The translations under genes and the position numbers were made by a program. This document shows positions 54,286-62,952 of a stretch of 64,000 nucleotides of DNA, one piece after another (position 1 is the stretch's first letter; each line of letters begins with the position of its first letter). The notes below the pieces were generated by a model. The model searched no databases. It was not told the origin of the DNA and saw only the letters and a program-made list of their open reading frames with translations. The DNA is taken from NCBI RefSeq assembly GCF_019012925.1, contig NZ_JAGIRL010000021.1, positions 90,301 through 154,300 of the forward strand, read 5' to 3'. This stretch comes from Fusobacterium sp. GTDB taxonomy: Bacteria > Fusobacteriota > Fusobacteriia > Fusobacteriales > Fusobacteriaceae.

Positions 54286-55314
54286 TTACCTCACTATTAT
54301 ATATTTATCTTTTTTATCCTCAACTGAACCAATGATATATCCCTCTACACCATTTTCAGCAAACTCTTTCATCAAGGATGGTACACACTCTTTTTTCACT
54401 GAAAATAGAAGCCCTCCTGATGTCTGTGGATCAAACATTATCTCCTGTAACCATAGAGGAGTCTTATTAAACTCTATATCTCTTCCTACAAAGTTTCTAT
54501 TCTGTTGTCCACCTGTTGTAATTAAAAAATCTTTAGCATAATTTTTAGCCTCTGAAATATATGGTATAAAGCTCTCTTCAAAAATCAAAGTTTTCTCTGA
54601 TCCCTTTGCCATCTCATAGGCATGACCTAAAAATCCAAATCCAGTTATATCAGTACAAGCTGTCACTGGATAGTTTACAATTATCTCAGCTGCATATTTA
54701 TTAAGTGTTACCATCTGCTTTAAAGATTCATCAATAGCCTCTCTACTAGCAAGATTAACCTTTGAAGCAGTACTAACTATTCCTGTTCCCAATTTTTTAG
54801 TACAGATCAAGATATCTCCACTTTCACAACCATGATTTTTTAATATTCTATCTGGATGTGCTATCCCTGTTACAGAAAGTCCATATTTTATCTCTGGATC
54901 GTGTACAGAGTGTCCACCACTTAGGACCGCTCCTGATTCCATAACCTTATCAGCTCCACCCTTTAATATCTCACCTAAGATCTTTATATCCATCTTATTT
55001 GGAAAACATACTATATTCATAGCTGTTTTAGGTTGCCCTCCCATAGCATATACATCACTTAGAGAGTTAGCAGCTGCTATCTGCCCAAATATATATGGAT
55101 CTTCTGTCATAGGAGTGAAAAAATCCAATGTTTGAATTATTGCTATATCATCAGTTAACTTATATACAGCTGCATCATCTGATTTTTCAAATCCTACTAT
55201 TAAATTTTTATCTTCCACACTTGGAATATCATGTAATATCTCTGAAAGAACCTCTGGTCCTATTTTGTTCGCTCAGCCACCGATTGAACATCTATCTAAA
55301 TGTAATTTTTCCAA
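54286..55314 (-). CDS. selD: Selenophosphate synthetase, itself a selenoprotein
   Basis: Makes selenophosphate from selenide and ATP. The frame begins at TTG 55314, seven bases behind GGAGAG. Residues 9-18 read CSIGGUANKI, in which U is the UGA codon at 55275-55273, the position of the catalytic Cys or Sec in the family (usually CGxxxUxxK-like). Reading on from there gives 342 residues with DFFTPMTEDPYIFGQIAA, NxxSDVYAMGG, and GGHSVHDPEIKYGLS motifs. An automatic gene caller would start at GTG 55218 and lose the active site. Selenoprotein autogenous control is likely. Confidence 0.93.
55248..55275 (-). other. In-frame UGA for selenocysteine and candidate SECIS hairpin
   Basis: The UGA codon lies at 55275-55273 on the minus strand. 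Twelve bases later GGACC and GGTTC can pair around AGA (one G-U), at 55260-55248. Bacterial SECIS elements sit directly after UGA, with a short hairpin holding a G in the apical loop, so this is a fair candidate; the exact fold needs computing. Confidence 0.6.
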
Positions 55315-55326
55315 CTTTTCACTCTC

Positions 55327-55587
55327 CTACATCATTTTTACTATATCAACTAATACACCTACAAGGAAATCTCTCTTCTCTTTCTCTTCTTCTTTATATA
55401 TTATATCTGCCATTCCTTTTACATCTTCTCTTATCTCTTCTTTTGTAGCTGAACTATAGATATACTCTAGTTCACCTCTAAACTCTTGCATAAAATAATC
55501 ATATAAATTTCCCGCTACTAATCTTTTCCTCGTCGTGCTATTAAAACTATTATAAGCATCTAATATTTTTCCTATTCTTGGTGTCAT
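55327..55587 (-). CDS. Unknown 86-residue protein heading the selenium operon
   Basis: No family recognised. The start is ATG 55587, behind GGAGGAGAAT; a TTG four codons upstream would hide that site. The sequence is charged and helical, with TPRIGKILDAYNSFNSTTRKRLVAGNLY near the start and DVKGMADIIYKEEEKEKRDFLVG at the end, and no cysteine, so it is unlikely to handle selenium directly. It ends 12 bases before the selD start, so it belongs to the same operon. A role as a regulator or adaptor in selenium use is guesswork. Confidence 0.6.
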   Translation of the reverse strand: MTPRIGKILDAYNSFNSTTRKRLVAGNLYDYFMQEFRGELEYIYSSATKEEIREDVKGMADIIYKEEEKEKRDFLVGVLVDIVKMM

Positions 55588-55675
55588 ATTCTCCTCCAAC
55601 TATAATTTATTACCTAATATATTTTACTATATTTTTTTTAACAATTCTACTCATATATAATATTTTCAAAAAATT

Positions 55676-57655
55676 TTATACTATTTTACTTATCATAGCA
55701 CCATTTAGGTTATCTGACTCTGACACAACCAACTTTTTCTGATTTAACTCTTCCATAATTACAATCAAAATCAGTGTTCCAGCCACTATAACATCTGCCC
55801 TTTTAGGCTCTAAACCTATAATTTGCTTTCTCTCCTCACCATTTTTAGATAAAAACAGTTTTAGATTATCCTTTAATTTTTCTAGTGTTATCTCACTCAT
55901 ATGCACTTTAGAGCTATCATAATCTACCATTTTTTTATCCACAGAGATCTGAGTAGTTGCTGTTCCTGCTACCCCAACCAACAAAAATTCCCTCTCACTT
56001 AAAAATCTTACCTCTTCAATCATCTCTCTTATCCAAGCTCTACATTTTTCAATATTTTCAAAAGTGTAATCACCTGTTTTGAAGAATTTTTCTGTTCCTC
56101 TTACAGCACCTATATTTATACTTCTTACAAACTTAATCTCTCCCTTCTCTCCCAAAGTAAACTCTGTACTGCCACCACCAATATCAAGAACCAATATTCT
56201 ATCCTTAAAAACAATTGAGTTTCCTAAAAAATTTAACTGTGCTTCTCTCTCCCCAGCTATACACTTTATATCTATTCCAAACTCTTTTACCTGTGATAAA
56301 AACTCATCTCTATTTTTAGAATCTCTTGTAGCTGAAGTTGCAAAGGCTATCAAACTCTTTGCTCCATAACTATCCGCCTTTAACTTATACCCCTTTAGAC
56401 AACTTACAGTTCTCTCTATAGCTTCCTTTTTTAGATATCCATTCCTATTTACATCTTCACCCAGTTTTACAATCTCAACATCTTTACATATCTCTCTTTC
56501 AATAACCATCTCATCCTCATCATAAACTTGGGCTAAAAATAGTCTACATGAGTTTGTTCCAATATCTATTACACCTTTTATATATCTGTTGGAAAATTTT
56601 TTATTCACCTTTAAAATTGTATCAATATCAACACTATCTCTATAGACCTTTTTATTTTTATCAAATAGTATAAAGTTTATCTTATCAAAGGAGTTTTTCT
56701 TATCCTTTTTCATAACTTCAATTAAAATCCCATCCTCATATGAGATTGGCTCACAATTTAGTCCATATAGTTGAAAAACTTTTCTCACTCTAGCTATAAA
56801 ATTTTCATCTATTTCATTTAATACTCTTGAAAGTTCCAGTTCAAAGATCACTCCTTTTGCTACTCCCTCTCCGTGAGTAATATCTTGAAAGTTGAAAAGC
56901 TTTTCCAAAGTATGACCATATGTGTGTCCTAGATTTAAAAGGGCTCTGTCTCCCTGTTCAAACTCATCTCTCTCTACAATCTCTTTTTTTATCTCACAAG
57001 AACTCTTTATCATCTCTATCAAACTATCTGATTTTAAATTTAAAATATCTTGAGAGTTTTTTTCTAAAAACTCTAGATACCATTTATTCTCTAAAATTAA
57101 ACTGTGTTTAATTACCTCTCCCATACCTGAACTAAACTCTTTCTTAGGTAGGGTTTTTAAAAATTCTACATCTATCAATACAGCTTTAGGTTGCTTAAAA
57201 GCTCCAATCAAATTCTTCCCACTGGGATGATCCACACCTGTTTTTCCTCCAATACTTGCATCTACTTGAGCTAGTAAAGAGGTTGGCATCTGAATAAAAT
57301 CTATTCCTCTCATATAGGTTGCAGCAGTAAACCCCCCCATATCACAGACTACTCCTCCACCTAAAGTTACTATTAAAGATTTTCTTGAAAAATTCTTTTC
57401 AGCCATAAAATCATAGATCTTTGATATTGTTTCTAAATTTTTATACTTTTCTCCTTCAGGGATAAAGTATCCAACTACTCTCTCATCATTTAATTGAGCT
57501 ACTACTCTGTTATAGTATATTCTTCCAATCTCCTCATTTGTTAAAAGTAAGATTTTATCATAACCATTTAAATAACTCTTTAATCTATCTATTATTCCAC
57601 TCCCAAGTAGTATCTCATACTTCTCTCCCAAAGTTCTTACCTCTATGCTTTTCAT
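55676..57655 (-). CDS. aroB: 3-Dehydroquinate synthase fused to Ppx/GppA phosphatase
   Basis: A 659-residue fusion. Residues 1-340 are AroB (DAHP to 3-dehydroquinate): LLLTNEEIGRIYYN, TLGGGVVCDMGGFTAATYMRG, DASIGGKTGVDHPSGKNL, and LNLGHTYGHTLEKL metal motif. Residues 352-659 are a Ppx/GppA domain of the actin-like ATPase fold: GVIDIGTNSCRLFLAQVY, AFATSATRDSKN, and VLDIGGGSTEFTLG. That domain splits polyphosphate or (p)ppGpp. Start ATG 57655 follows AAGGAGTGGTAT. The two activities share no pathway, so the fusion suggests coupling of aromatic synthesis with stress nucleotides, an inference only. Confidence 0.93.
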   Translation of the reverse strand: MKSIEVRTLGEKYEILLGSGIIDRLKSYLNGYDKILLLTNEEIGRIYYNRVVAQLNDERVVGYFIPEGEKYKNLETISKIYDFMAEKNFSRKSLIVTLGGGVVCDMGGFTAATYMRGIDFIQMPTSLLAQVDASIGGKTGVDHPSGKNLIGAFKQPKAVLIDVEFLKTLPKKEFSSGMGEVIKHSLILENKWYLEFLEKNSQDILNLKSDSLIEMIKSSCEIKKEIVERDEFEQGDRALLNLGHTYGHTLEKLFNFQDITHGEGVAKGVIFELELSRVLNEIDENFIARVRKVFQLYGLNCEPISYEDGILIEVMKKDKKNSFDKINFILFDKNKKVYRDSVDIDTILKVNKKFSNRYIKGVIDIGTNSCRLFLAQVYDEDEMVIEREICKDVEIVKLGEDVNRNGYLKKEAIERTVSCLKGYKLKADSYGAKSLIAFATSATRDSKNRDEFLSQVKEFGIDIKCIAGEREAQLNFLGNSIVFKDRILVLDIGGGSTEFTLGEKGEIKFVRSINIGAVRGTEKFFKTGDYTFENIEKCRAWIREMIEEVRFLSEREFLLVGVAGTATTQISVDKKMVDYDSSKVHMSEITLEKLKDNLKLFLSKNGEERKQIIGLEPKRADVIVAGTLILIVIMEELNQKKLVVSESDNLNGAMISKIV

Positions 57656-57773
57656 ATACCACTCCTTAACTTCAAAGCTAACTTTATACATAAATTATAC
57701 CTAAAAATCTCTCTCTCTTCAACCTTTTATAATTACATACTGCTGACATAATTCTATGATAATATTAAAAATA

Positions 57774-57801
57774 TTGAAGAAATAAAAAAATAATGTATAA
57801 T
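57774..57801 (+). promoter_or_regulatory. Promoter of the htpX operon
   Basis: TTGAAG (57774-57779) and TATAAT (57796-57801) are 16 bases apart, about 100 bases before the htpX ATG. GAGGAGGGAG lies in the leader but no frame follows it. Confidence 0.55.
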
Positions 57802-57902
57802 ATACTTAGAGAGAAGTTTATATTACATTGAGGAGGGAGACAAAATCTAAAACCTATTAAAATAATATCAATTAAAAATAAATCAATTATTAGGAGTTAA
57901 AT

Positions 57903-58748
57903 ATGAATACATTAAAAACTTTTGTTCTTATGGGAACATTAACATTTATTCTTTTACTTATTGGAAATGCTTTAGGCGGACACAATGGAGTTGTGATTGC
58001 TCTAATTATGGCAGGAGTTATGAACTTTATATCTTATTGGTATAGTGATAAGATAGTTTTATCTATGTATGGTGCTCAACCTGTGGAGAGAGGTACTTAT
58101 CTCTACCAAATAGTTGAAAAATTAGCTAGAAGTGCCGACCTACCTATGCCGAAAGTTTATATTATAAATGAGGCTCAACCCAATGCCTTTGCTACAGGTA
58201 GAAATCCTAAAAATGCAGCTGTAGCTGTAACTAGAGGACTTATGGATCTAGTTGATGAAAATGAACTATCAGGTGTTATTGGACACGAATTGGGACACGT
58301 TCACAACAGAGATATTTTAATTAGCACTGTTGCTGCTACTATGGCTGGAGCTATCTCTTTTTTAGCTAGTATGGCTAGATGGGCAGCTATCTTTGGCAGT
58401 GGTAGTAGAGATGACGATGATAGAGGTAGCAACCCTCTTGCTCTAATTGGTATCGCTATATTTGCACCTATGGCAGCTATGTTAGTTCAAATGGCTATCT
58501 CAAGAACTAGAGAGTTTAAGGCTGATAGATTTGGTGCTAAAGTTAGTGGTAATCCCATTTATTTGGCAAATGCACTTAGAAAATTGGATCTATACAGCAG
58601 AAGAATCCCTATGCCAAATGCTGCTCCAGCCACTGAAAATATGTTTATTGTAAGTCCGTTAGCTGGAAATAAAATGGCAAACTTATTTAGTACACACCCC
58701 TCAACAGAGGAGAGAATAAAAAAACTAGAAGATATGAGATTTGAATAG
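57903..58748 (+). CDS. htpX: Membrane zinc protease HtpX
   Basis: M48 protease that clears misfolded membrane proteins. The 281-residue protein has two N-terminal spans, about 7-26 and 29-48. The zinc motif HELGHVHNRD (HExxH) lies near residue 127, and two further spans near 150 and 180. SRTREFKADRFGAKVSG supplies the third zinc ligand. Terminal FSTHPSTEERIKKLE is the family end. AGGAGTTAAAT precedes the ATG. It heads a plus-strand cluster of three genes that have 8- and 14-base gaps. Confidence 0.95.
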   Translation: MNTLKTFVLMGTLTFILLLIGNALGGHNGVVIALIMAGVMNFISYWYSDKIVLSMYGAQPVERGTYLYQIVEKLARSADLPMPKVYIINEAQPNAFATGRNPKNAAVAVTRGLMDLVDENELSGVIGHELGHVHNRDILISTVAATMAGAISFLASMARWAAIFGSGSRDDDDRGSNPLALIGIAIFAPMAAMLVQMAISRTREFKADRFGAKVSGNPIYLANALRKLDLYSRRIPMPNAAPATENMFIVSPLAGNKMANLFSTHPSTEERIKKLEDMRFE

Positions 58749-58756
58749 GAGGATTT

Positions 58757-59206
58757 ATGAAAAAGTTTTTTATGAGTGTTTTTCTAATGCTAGCTTTCTT
58801 TACAACAAAATCACAGGGAGCTGAAGTTATTCCTGAGTACTTCTTAATGGAAAGATTGATTATGCTTATGGAGGTTTCACCAACATATATTTCAAATGAT
58901 GGAAAGCAAGAGTTTAAAGCTATGCAAATTGACAAAAAAATTATGGATTCATTGGGGAATAGTGAAAATCCATTCTATATCTATGACTCTAATAGTGAAA
59001 AAAAATTAGTTAGAGTTGGAGATTATTTCTACTCACCAACTACACTATCTAGTATCTATACATTAGATAAGGAGAACTTTGAACTTAACTTTAGAAACAA
59101 AGATATTCCAGAGAAAAAAATAGATACTGTAGTAGAAGAGGTTAAAGAGAAGATTGATCTTTCTGAAATAGAAGAGAAACAAAATACACCTATATCAGAA
59201 AATTAG
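58757..59206 (+). CDS. Small exported protein, unknown function
   Basis: A 149-residue product with a signal peptide (MKKFFMSVFLMLAFFTTKSQGA) and a charged, acidic C-terminus (KKIDTVVEEVKEKIDLSEIEEKQ). No known domain seen. AGGAGGATTT precedes ATG, eight bases past htpX, so it is co-transcribed with that protease and could be a substrate or partner. It has no cysteine, so it is not a lipoprotein. It is followed after 14 bases by the YihY gene. Confidence 0.75.
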   Translation: MKKFFMSVFLMLAFFTTKSQGAEVIPEYFLMERLIMLMEVSPTYISNDGKQEFKAMQIDKKIMDSLGNSENPFYIYDSNSEKKLVRVGDYFYSPTTLSSIYTLDKENFELNFRNKDIPEKKIDTVVEEVKEKIDLSEIEEKQNTPISEN

Positions 59207-59220
59207 ATTGGGAGGATATT

Positions 59221-60468
59221 ATGGAATTTAAATCAATCACAGATTCATATAAAGAGATAATATCCCAAGGTAAACTAAGTAATATTACAAATGTCATTAA
59301 AAAGGCATTGGCTAGTTATAAGAGAGCTAACTCAGGACTCTGGGTTACCTCTCTTTGTTTCTATACTATTCTTTCTCTAGTTCCTATATTTGCTATACTT
59401 TTTAGCTTAGGGACTTGGTTTGGAATAGCTGATTACTTGCTTATCAAGCTTAGAGATTACTCTCCTTTAAATGATGAATCAATCAATCTTCTAATAACCT
59501 TTGCTCAAAACTTTTTAGAAAATACTAGAACTGGGATATTGGCTGGTATCGGTTTTCTCTTCTTAGGTTGGACTCTTATCTCAATGTTTTCTATTATTGA
59601 AAAAGCTTTTAATGACATTTGGAGAGTGGAAAAATCTAGAATGTTCCTAAGAAAGATCACTGACTATATCTCATTTTTTATTCTTTTTCCAACGCTACTT
59701 GTAATCTCAAGTGGAGTTATAAAAATAATCAGTGACAGAATGGGTGTGGACTACTGGGGACTCAGTTTATTTGTTCGTTTAGTTCCATTTTTTACACTTC
59801 TTCTATTTTTTACTGCTATGTATATGCTCATTCCAAATACTCAAGTTAGATTTATTCCAGCCTTTATAGCTGCAATCTTCATATCGCTATTTTTCTCTGG
59901 TTTTCAATCTCTATTTATACTACTACAAGGAATGGTAAATACATACAATAAGATATATGGTAGTTTTTCTGTTGTCTTTATCTTTCTATTTTGGCTAAAA
60001 ATAATGTGGTTTTTTATAATTCTCGGTTCACATCTCTGCTACTTTTTACAAAATCGAGAGCTACACCTCTACAACAAGAGCATTGACAACATTAGCTTTA
60101 AATATAAAGAGTATAGTGCAACTATAATAGTCAGTGAGTTGATAAAAAGATATCTCAATAATCTTTCTCCTCTTACCATCAATGAAATAGTTGAAACTTA
60201 TAATATACCTTATGAAGTAGTAACTCATATTTTAAACATCTTTATCTCATATGGATTAGTTGGAATGATTGGAGAGAAGGAGGAAAAAAATTACGTAATT
60301 ATCAAGAATGTTGATTATATCTCATTTGAGACCATATTTAAACATCTTGAAGATTATGGTGAAAGTATAAATATTAGTAATCTTGAAGAGATACAACCAC
60401 TCTTGGAGTGCGTCCAGAAAAAAGATTTTCAACTTATCTTTAGAGAGTATCTTGAAAGAAATAGATAA
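59221..60468 (+). CDS. YihY/BrkB family inner-membrane protein
   Basis: A 415-residue protein of the group once misnamed ribonuclease BN. Six membrane spans lie within residues 35-285; motifs include YKRANSGLWVTSLCFYTILSLVPIFAI and GSFSVVFIFLFWLKIMWFFIILGSHLCYFLQ. A cytosolic tail from 290 resembles a winged helix (LIKRYLNNLSPLTINEIVETYNIPYEVVTHIL). The function is unknown; the family is suggested to be a lipid or solute exporter. GGAGGATATT precedes the ATG. It is the last gene of the htpX cluster. Confidence 0.88.
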   Translation: MEFKSITDSYKEIISQGKLSNITNVIKKALASYKRANSGLWVTSLCFYTILSLVPIFAILFSLGTWFGIADYLLIKLRDYSPLNDESINLLITFAQNFLENTRTGILAGIGFLFLGWTLISMFSIIEKAFNDIWRVEKSRMFLRKITDYISFFILFPTLLVISSGVIKIISDRMGVDYWGLSLFVRLVPFFTLLLFFTAMYMLIPNTQVRFIPAFIAAIFISLFFSGFQSLFILLQGMVNTYNKIYGSFSVVFIFLFWLKIMWFFIILGSHLCYFLQNRELHLYNKSIDNISFKYKEYSATIIVSELIKRYLNNLSPLTINEIVETYNIPYEVVTHILNIFISYGLVGMIGEKEEKNYVIIKNVDYISFETIFKHLEDYGESINISNLEEIQPLLECVQKKDFQLIFREYLERNR

Positions 60469-60474
60469 TTAAGA

Positions 60475-60540
60475 AATAAAAAAAAGTTACTAAATTAGTC
60501 TTGCATAGGCATTAACTAATAAGAGTAACTTTTTTATTTC
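60475..60540. terminator. Bidirectional terminator
   Basis: AAAGTTACT and AGTAACTTT with flanking A and T runs form a long stem, with ATTAGT/ACTAAT inside. It ends both the YihY cluster and the convergent rhodanese gene. Confidence 0.88.
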
Positions 60541-60553
60541 TATTGAGTTAGTT

Positions 60554-60901
60554 TTATCTTTCTATCTCACCATCCCAAGTGATAATTCCTCCAAATTCAT
60601 ATATATTTTTATATCCTAATATAGCTAATTTACTTGCTGCCTGTTTACTTCTATGCCCACTACGACAATAGATAAACATCATCTTCTCTTTATCTGGCAA
60701 CATCTCTATATCTTCGTGTCCTATATCTTCATTGGGTAGATTTAACGCACCTTTTATACGTCCACTCTCAAACTCCCAATCACTTCTAACATCCAATATA
60801 ATATAGTCACTATTTATCTCCATTAACTCTTTAGCCTTCTCTTGGGTAATAATTTGATAAGATAACTCTTTTCCATCGACATTAAACGATAAATTAAACA
60901 T
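60554..60901 (-). CDS. Rhodanese-like sulfurtransferase
   Basis: A 115-residue single rhodanese domain in the cytosol that moves sulfane sulfur. DYIILDVRSDWEFESGRIKGALNLP gives the fold opening. The active cysteine lies in FIYCRSGHRSKQAASKL, so the loop is CRSGHRS, six residues, as in rhodaneses that act on sulfur. The last segment IYEFGGIITWDGEIER matches the family end. It is alone and convergent with the YihY gene. With several selenium genes close by, a selenium-delivery role is possible but unproven. Confidence 0.9.
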   Translation of the reverse strand: MFNLSFNVDGKELSYQIITQEKAKELMEINSDYIILDVRSDWEFESGRIKGALNLPNEDIGHEDIEMLPDKEKMMFIYCRSGHRSKQAASKLAILGYKNIYEFGGIITWDGEIER

Positions 60902-61012
60902 AATTTATAACACTCCTATACTTAAAAATATTCTTCTATATAAAGTATACTAATTTACTCTACTATTATAACATCTCTATTATTTTTCTTCAAGTAGGAG
61001 TTTCTAAATTTT

Positions 61013-61825
61013 TTAAAAAATTTCAACCTCAGCTCTTCTACTATATTCCAATTCCAATTCTTCTTTATGGTAGATAAAGTTCTCATCATCAAAGTATTTA
61101 GCTTTCTGAGGACATCTCTTTACACAGGCACAACACTTCATACAGATTCCACTAACTACATCTACAGAATCTTTTTCAATTGATGAGAGTGGACATATCT
61201 CGGCACAATACCCACAATTTGTGCAGAGTGCCATATCTGTCTTAGGCTTTACTTTTCTTATATCTATTGGATTTCCTTTGGAATCTCGAGGTTGATAGTA
61301 CCATCTATATGGTTTTTCACCCTTTACAACTATCTTTTCACTCAAATATCTCTTCTCTTTTACTCTACCAATTATCCTCTCTCCCAGTGTCTCCAAAATC
61401 TCAAAATCAGAACTATCTGGTCTTCCAGCACCTAATTTTGTTGAGAAAGAGTGCTCTCCTACAAAAGCTCCTGCTCCCACCACTACAAAACTATCTTCCT
61501 CTAAAATATCCTTTAACTCTATCAAGGCATCATCATAATCTCTATTTCCAAACATAACAATAGGAATTGCTAAGGCACCATCTCCCTCTAGAGATCTTAA
61601 AAATTCCAAAAGAAGGTTGGGTACTCTTCCCGCTATAACAGGTGTTCCTACAACTACTATATCCTCCTTTGAGAAACTGTATTTTTTCTCTCTATTCTTT
61701 TTAAAAGTAAAGTTTACCTCTCCTCTCTCTAGTTCTAATCTCTTTTCAAGCATAGTAGCTAAAGCTCTTACCACTCTCTCTGTAGTTCCTGTTCCACTAA
61801 AATAAACACTCCAAACCTTTTTCAT
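61013..61825 (-). CDS. EFR1-family ferredoxin (flavodoxin-like + two 4Fe-4S)
   Basis: A 270-residue electron carrier. Residues 1-170 are flavodoxin-like (VYFSGTGTTERVVRAL phosphate loop, DIVVVGTPVIAGRVP). Residues 195-250 hold two clusters: CTNCGYCAEICPL and CMKCCACVKRCPQKAKYF. Start ATG 61825 with GGAGGGGTT; an earlier in-frame ATG would add a false membrane segment. It is a single gene, likely for low-potential electron transfer in anaerobic metabolism; its partners are unknown. Confidence 0.9.
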   Translation of the reverse strand: MKKVWSVYFSGTGTTERVVRALATMLEKRLELERGEVNFTFKKNREKKYSFSKEDIVVVGTPVIAGRVPNLLLEFLRSLEGDGALAIPIVMFGNRDYDDALIELKDILEEDSFVVVGAGAFVGEHSFSTKLGAGRPDSSDFEILETLGERIIGRVKEKRYLSEKIVVKGEKPYRWYYQPRDSKGNPIDIRKVKPKTDMALCTNCGYCAEICPLSSIEKDSVDVVSGICMKCCACVKRCPQKAKYFDDENFIYHKEELELEYSRRAEVEIF

Positions 61826-61979
61826 AACCCCTCCAACAAAATGTTTTATAAGATAATAATAAAGAAAAAGGAAAAAAATTACTGTAATAAACATTGATAA
61901 TTGAAAGTAACTTTTTTCCTTTTGTATTATACTTTTATAGTTTTATTTAAAGAGTTTTTAGCAAGCTCTTTAAATCTCC

Positions 61980-62816
61980 CTATATATCTTTGTAACTTCT
62001 TAAAGTTTGTTCTTTTATTTGACTCTTCTCTTTTGCTCCTGGGAAGCTTCCATTGTAAATAGCACTTTCAAATGCTCCGTACATTGGATTTGGGAATAGT
62101 ATAAATCTATCTCCAAATTCTTTTGCTAACTCCTCAACTCTATTGTTTCTGTCCTCTATTGATTTAGATGAGAAAACATCAAAGTCAGATAGGTTATCTC
62201 CGAAAAGCATAATTAAATCAGTATGCTCTTTTATCTTTTCACGACGATTTACCTTTCCACTCTTATCCTCTTTATTTTTCAATAGAACATTCTCTCTAGA
62301 TTGTACTGGAATTCCCTCAGCTAATAAGTTCTCTATAGTTGCATCTAATTGACTCTCTGCTCTATCTGAAACATAGTATATTTTTACACCATTCTTATCA
62401 GCAAATTGTAAAAACTCTTTTGCTCCTGGAACTGCCTTAGCTTTTTTCATATTTACCCAATCATTCCAAGTTGCAGAGCTATAACTTCCACCTGTTAATA
62501 CATTCTCTGCTTGATATGGACTGTTATCTACTACTGTTTCATCTAAGTCTAAAACAATAGAGTATGGTTTTTTATGTGGTTTCTTTAAGTACTCTTTTAA
62601 TCTTTCAGTAGCTATATTATATCCTTGGATATATAATGCCTTTGCTTCTCCAGAAGTTTGATACCAGTTAGTTGCCATCATATTCTCTCTAGCTGATAGT
62701 TGATCATAAGTCAAAGTCACTTTATCAACATTTTTATCTGAAACGTTACTACAACCTGTCAATGCTAAAACTGTTAAAGATCCTGCTATTAACGATAAAA
62801 TTTTCTTATTCTTCAT
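61980..62816 (-). CDS. Class C acid phosphatase, e(P4)-type lipoprotein
   Basis: A 278-residue HAD-fold phosphatase in the outer membrane. The signal ends in lipobox LALTGC. The catalytic aspartates lie in SIVLDLDETVVDNSPYQ, the DxDxT/V motif near residue 79. GGSYSSATWNDWV, YYVSDRAESQLDATIENL and LMLFGDNLSDFDVF are the later acid-phosphatase motifs. Members such as Haemophilus e(P4) hydrolyse NMN and 5'-nucleotides to feed nicotinamide riboside uptake. ATG 62816 is six bases from GGAGG; a neighbouring ATG at 62819 is too close. Single gene. Confidence 0.93.
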   Translation of the reverse strand: MKNKKILSLIAGSLTVLALTGCSNVSDKNVDKVTLTYDQLSARENMMATNWYQTSGEAKALYIQGYNIATERLKEYLKKPHKKPYSIVLDLDETVVDNSPYQAENVLTGGSYSSATWNDWVNMKKAKAVPGAKEFLQFADKNGVKIYYVSDRAESQLDATIENLLAEGIPVQSRENVLLKNKEDKSGKVNRREKIKEHTDLIMLFGDNLSDFDVFSSKSIEDRNNRVEELAKEFGDRFILFPNPMYGAFESAIYNGSFPGAKEKSQIKEQTLRSYKDI

Positions 62817-62952
62817 CATATTCCTCCTGTATATCTGGCTTGATAAAATTATACAACAGTTGTCTGAAAAAAGCAATTATTTTTTATTTTTTATATATTA
62901 ACCACTAAAACAGTTCGTTTAGTCAAATATATTACAAATTTTTACATTAAAA

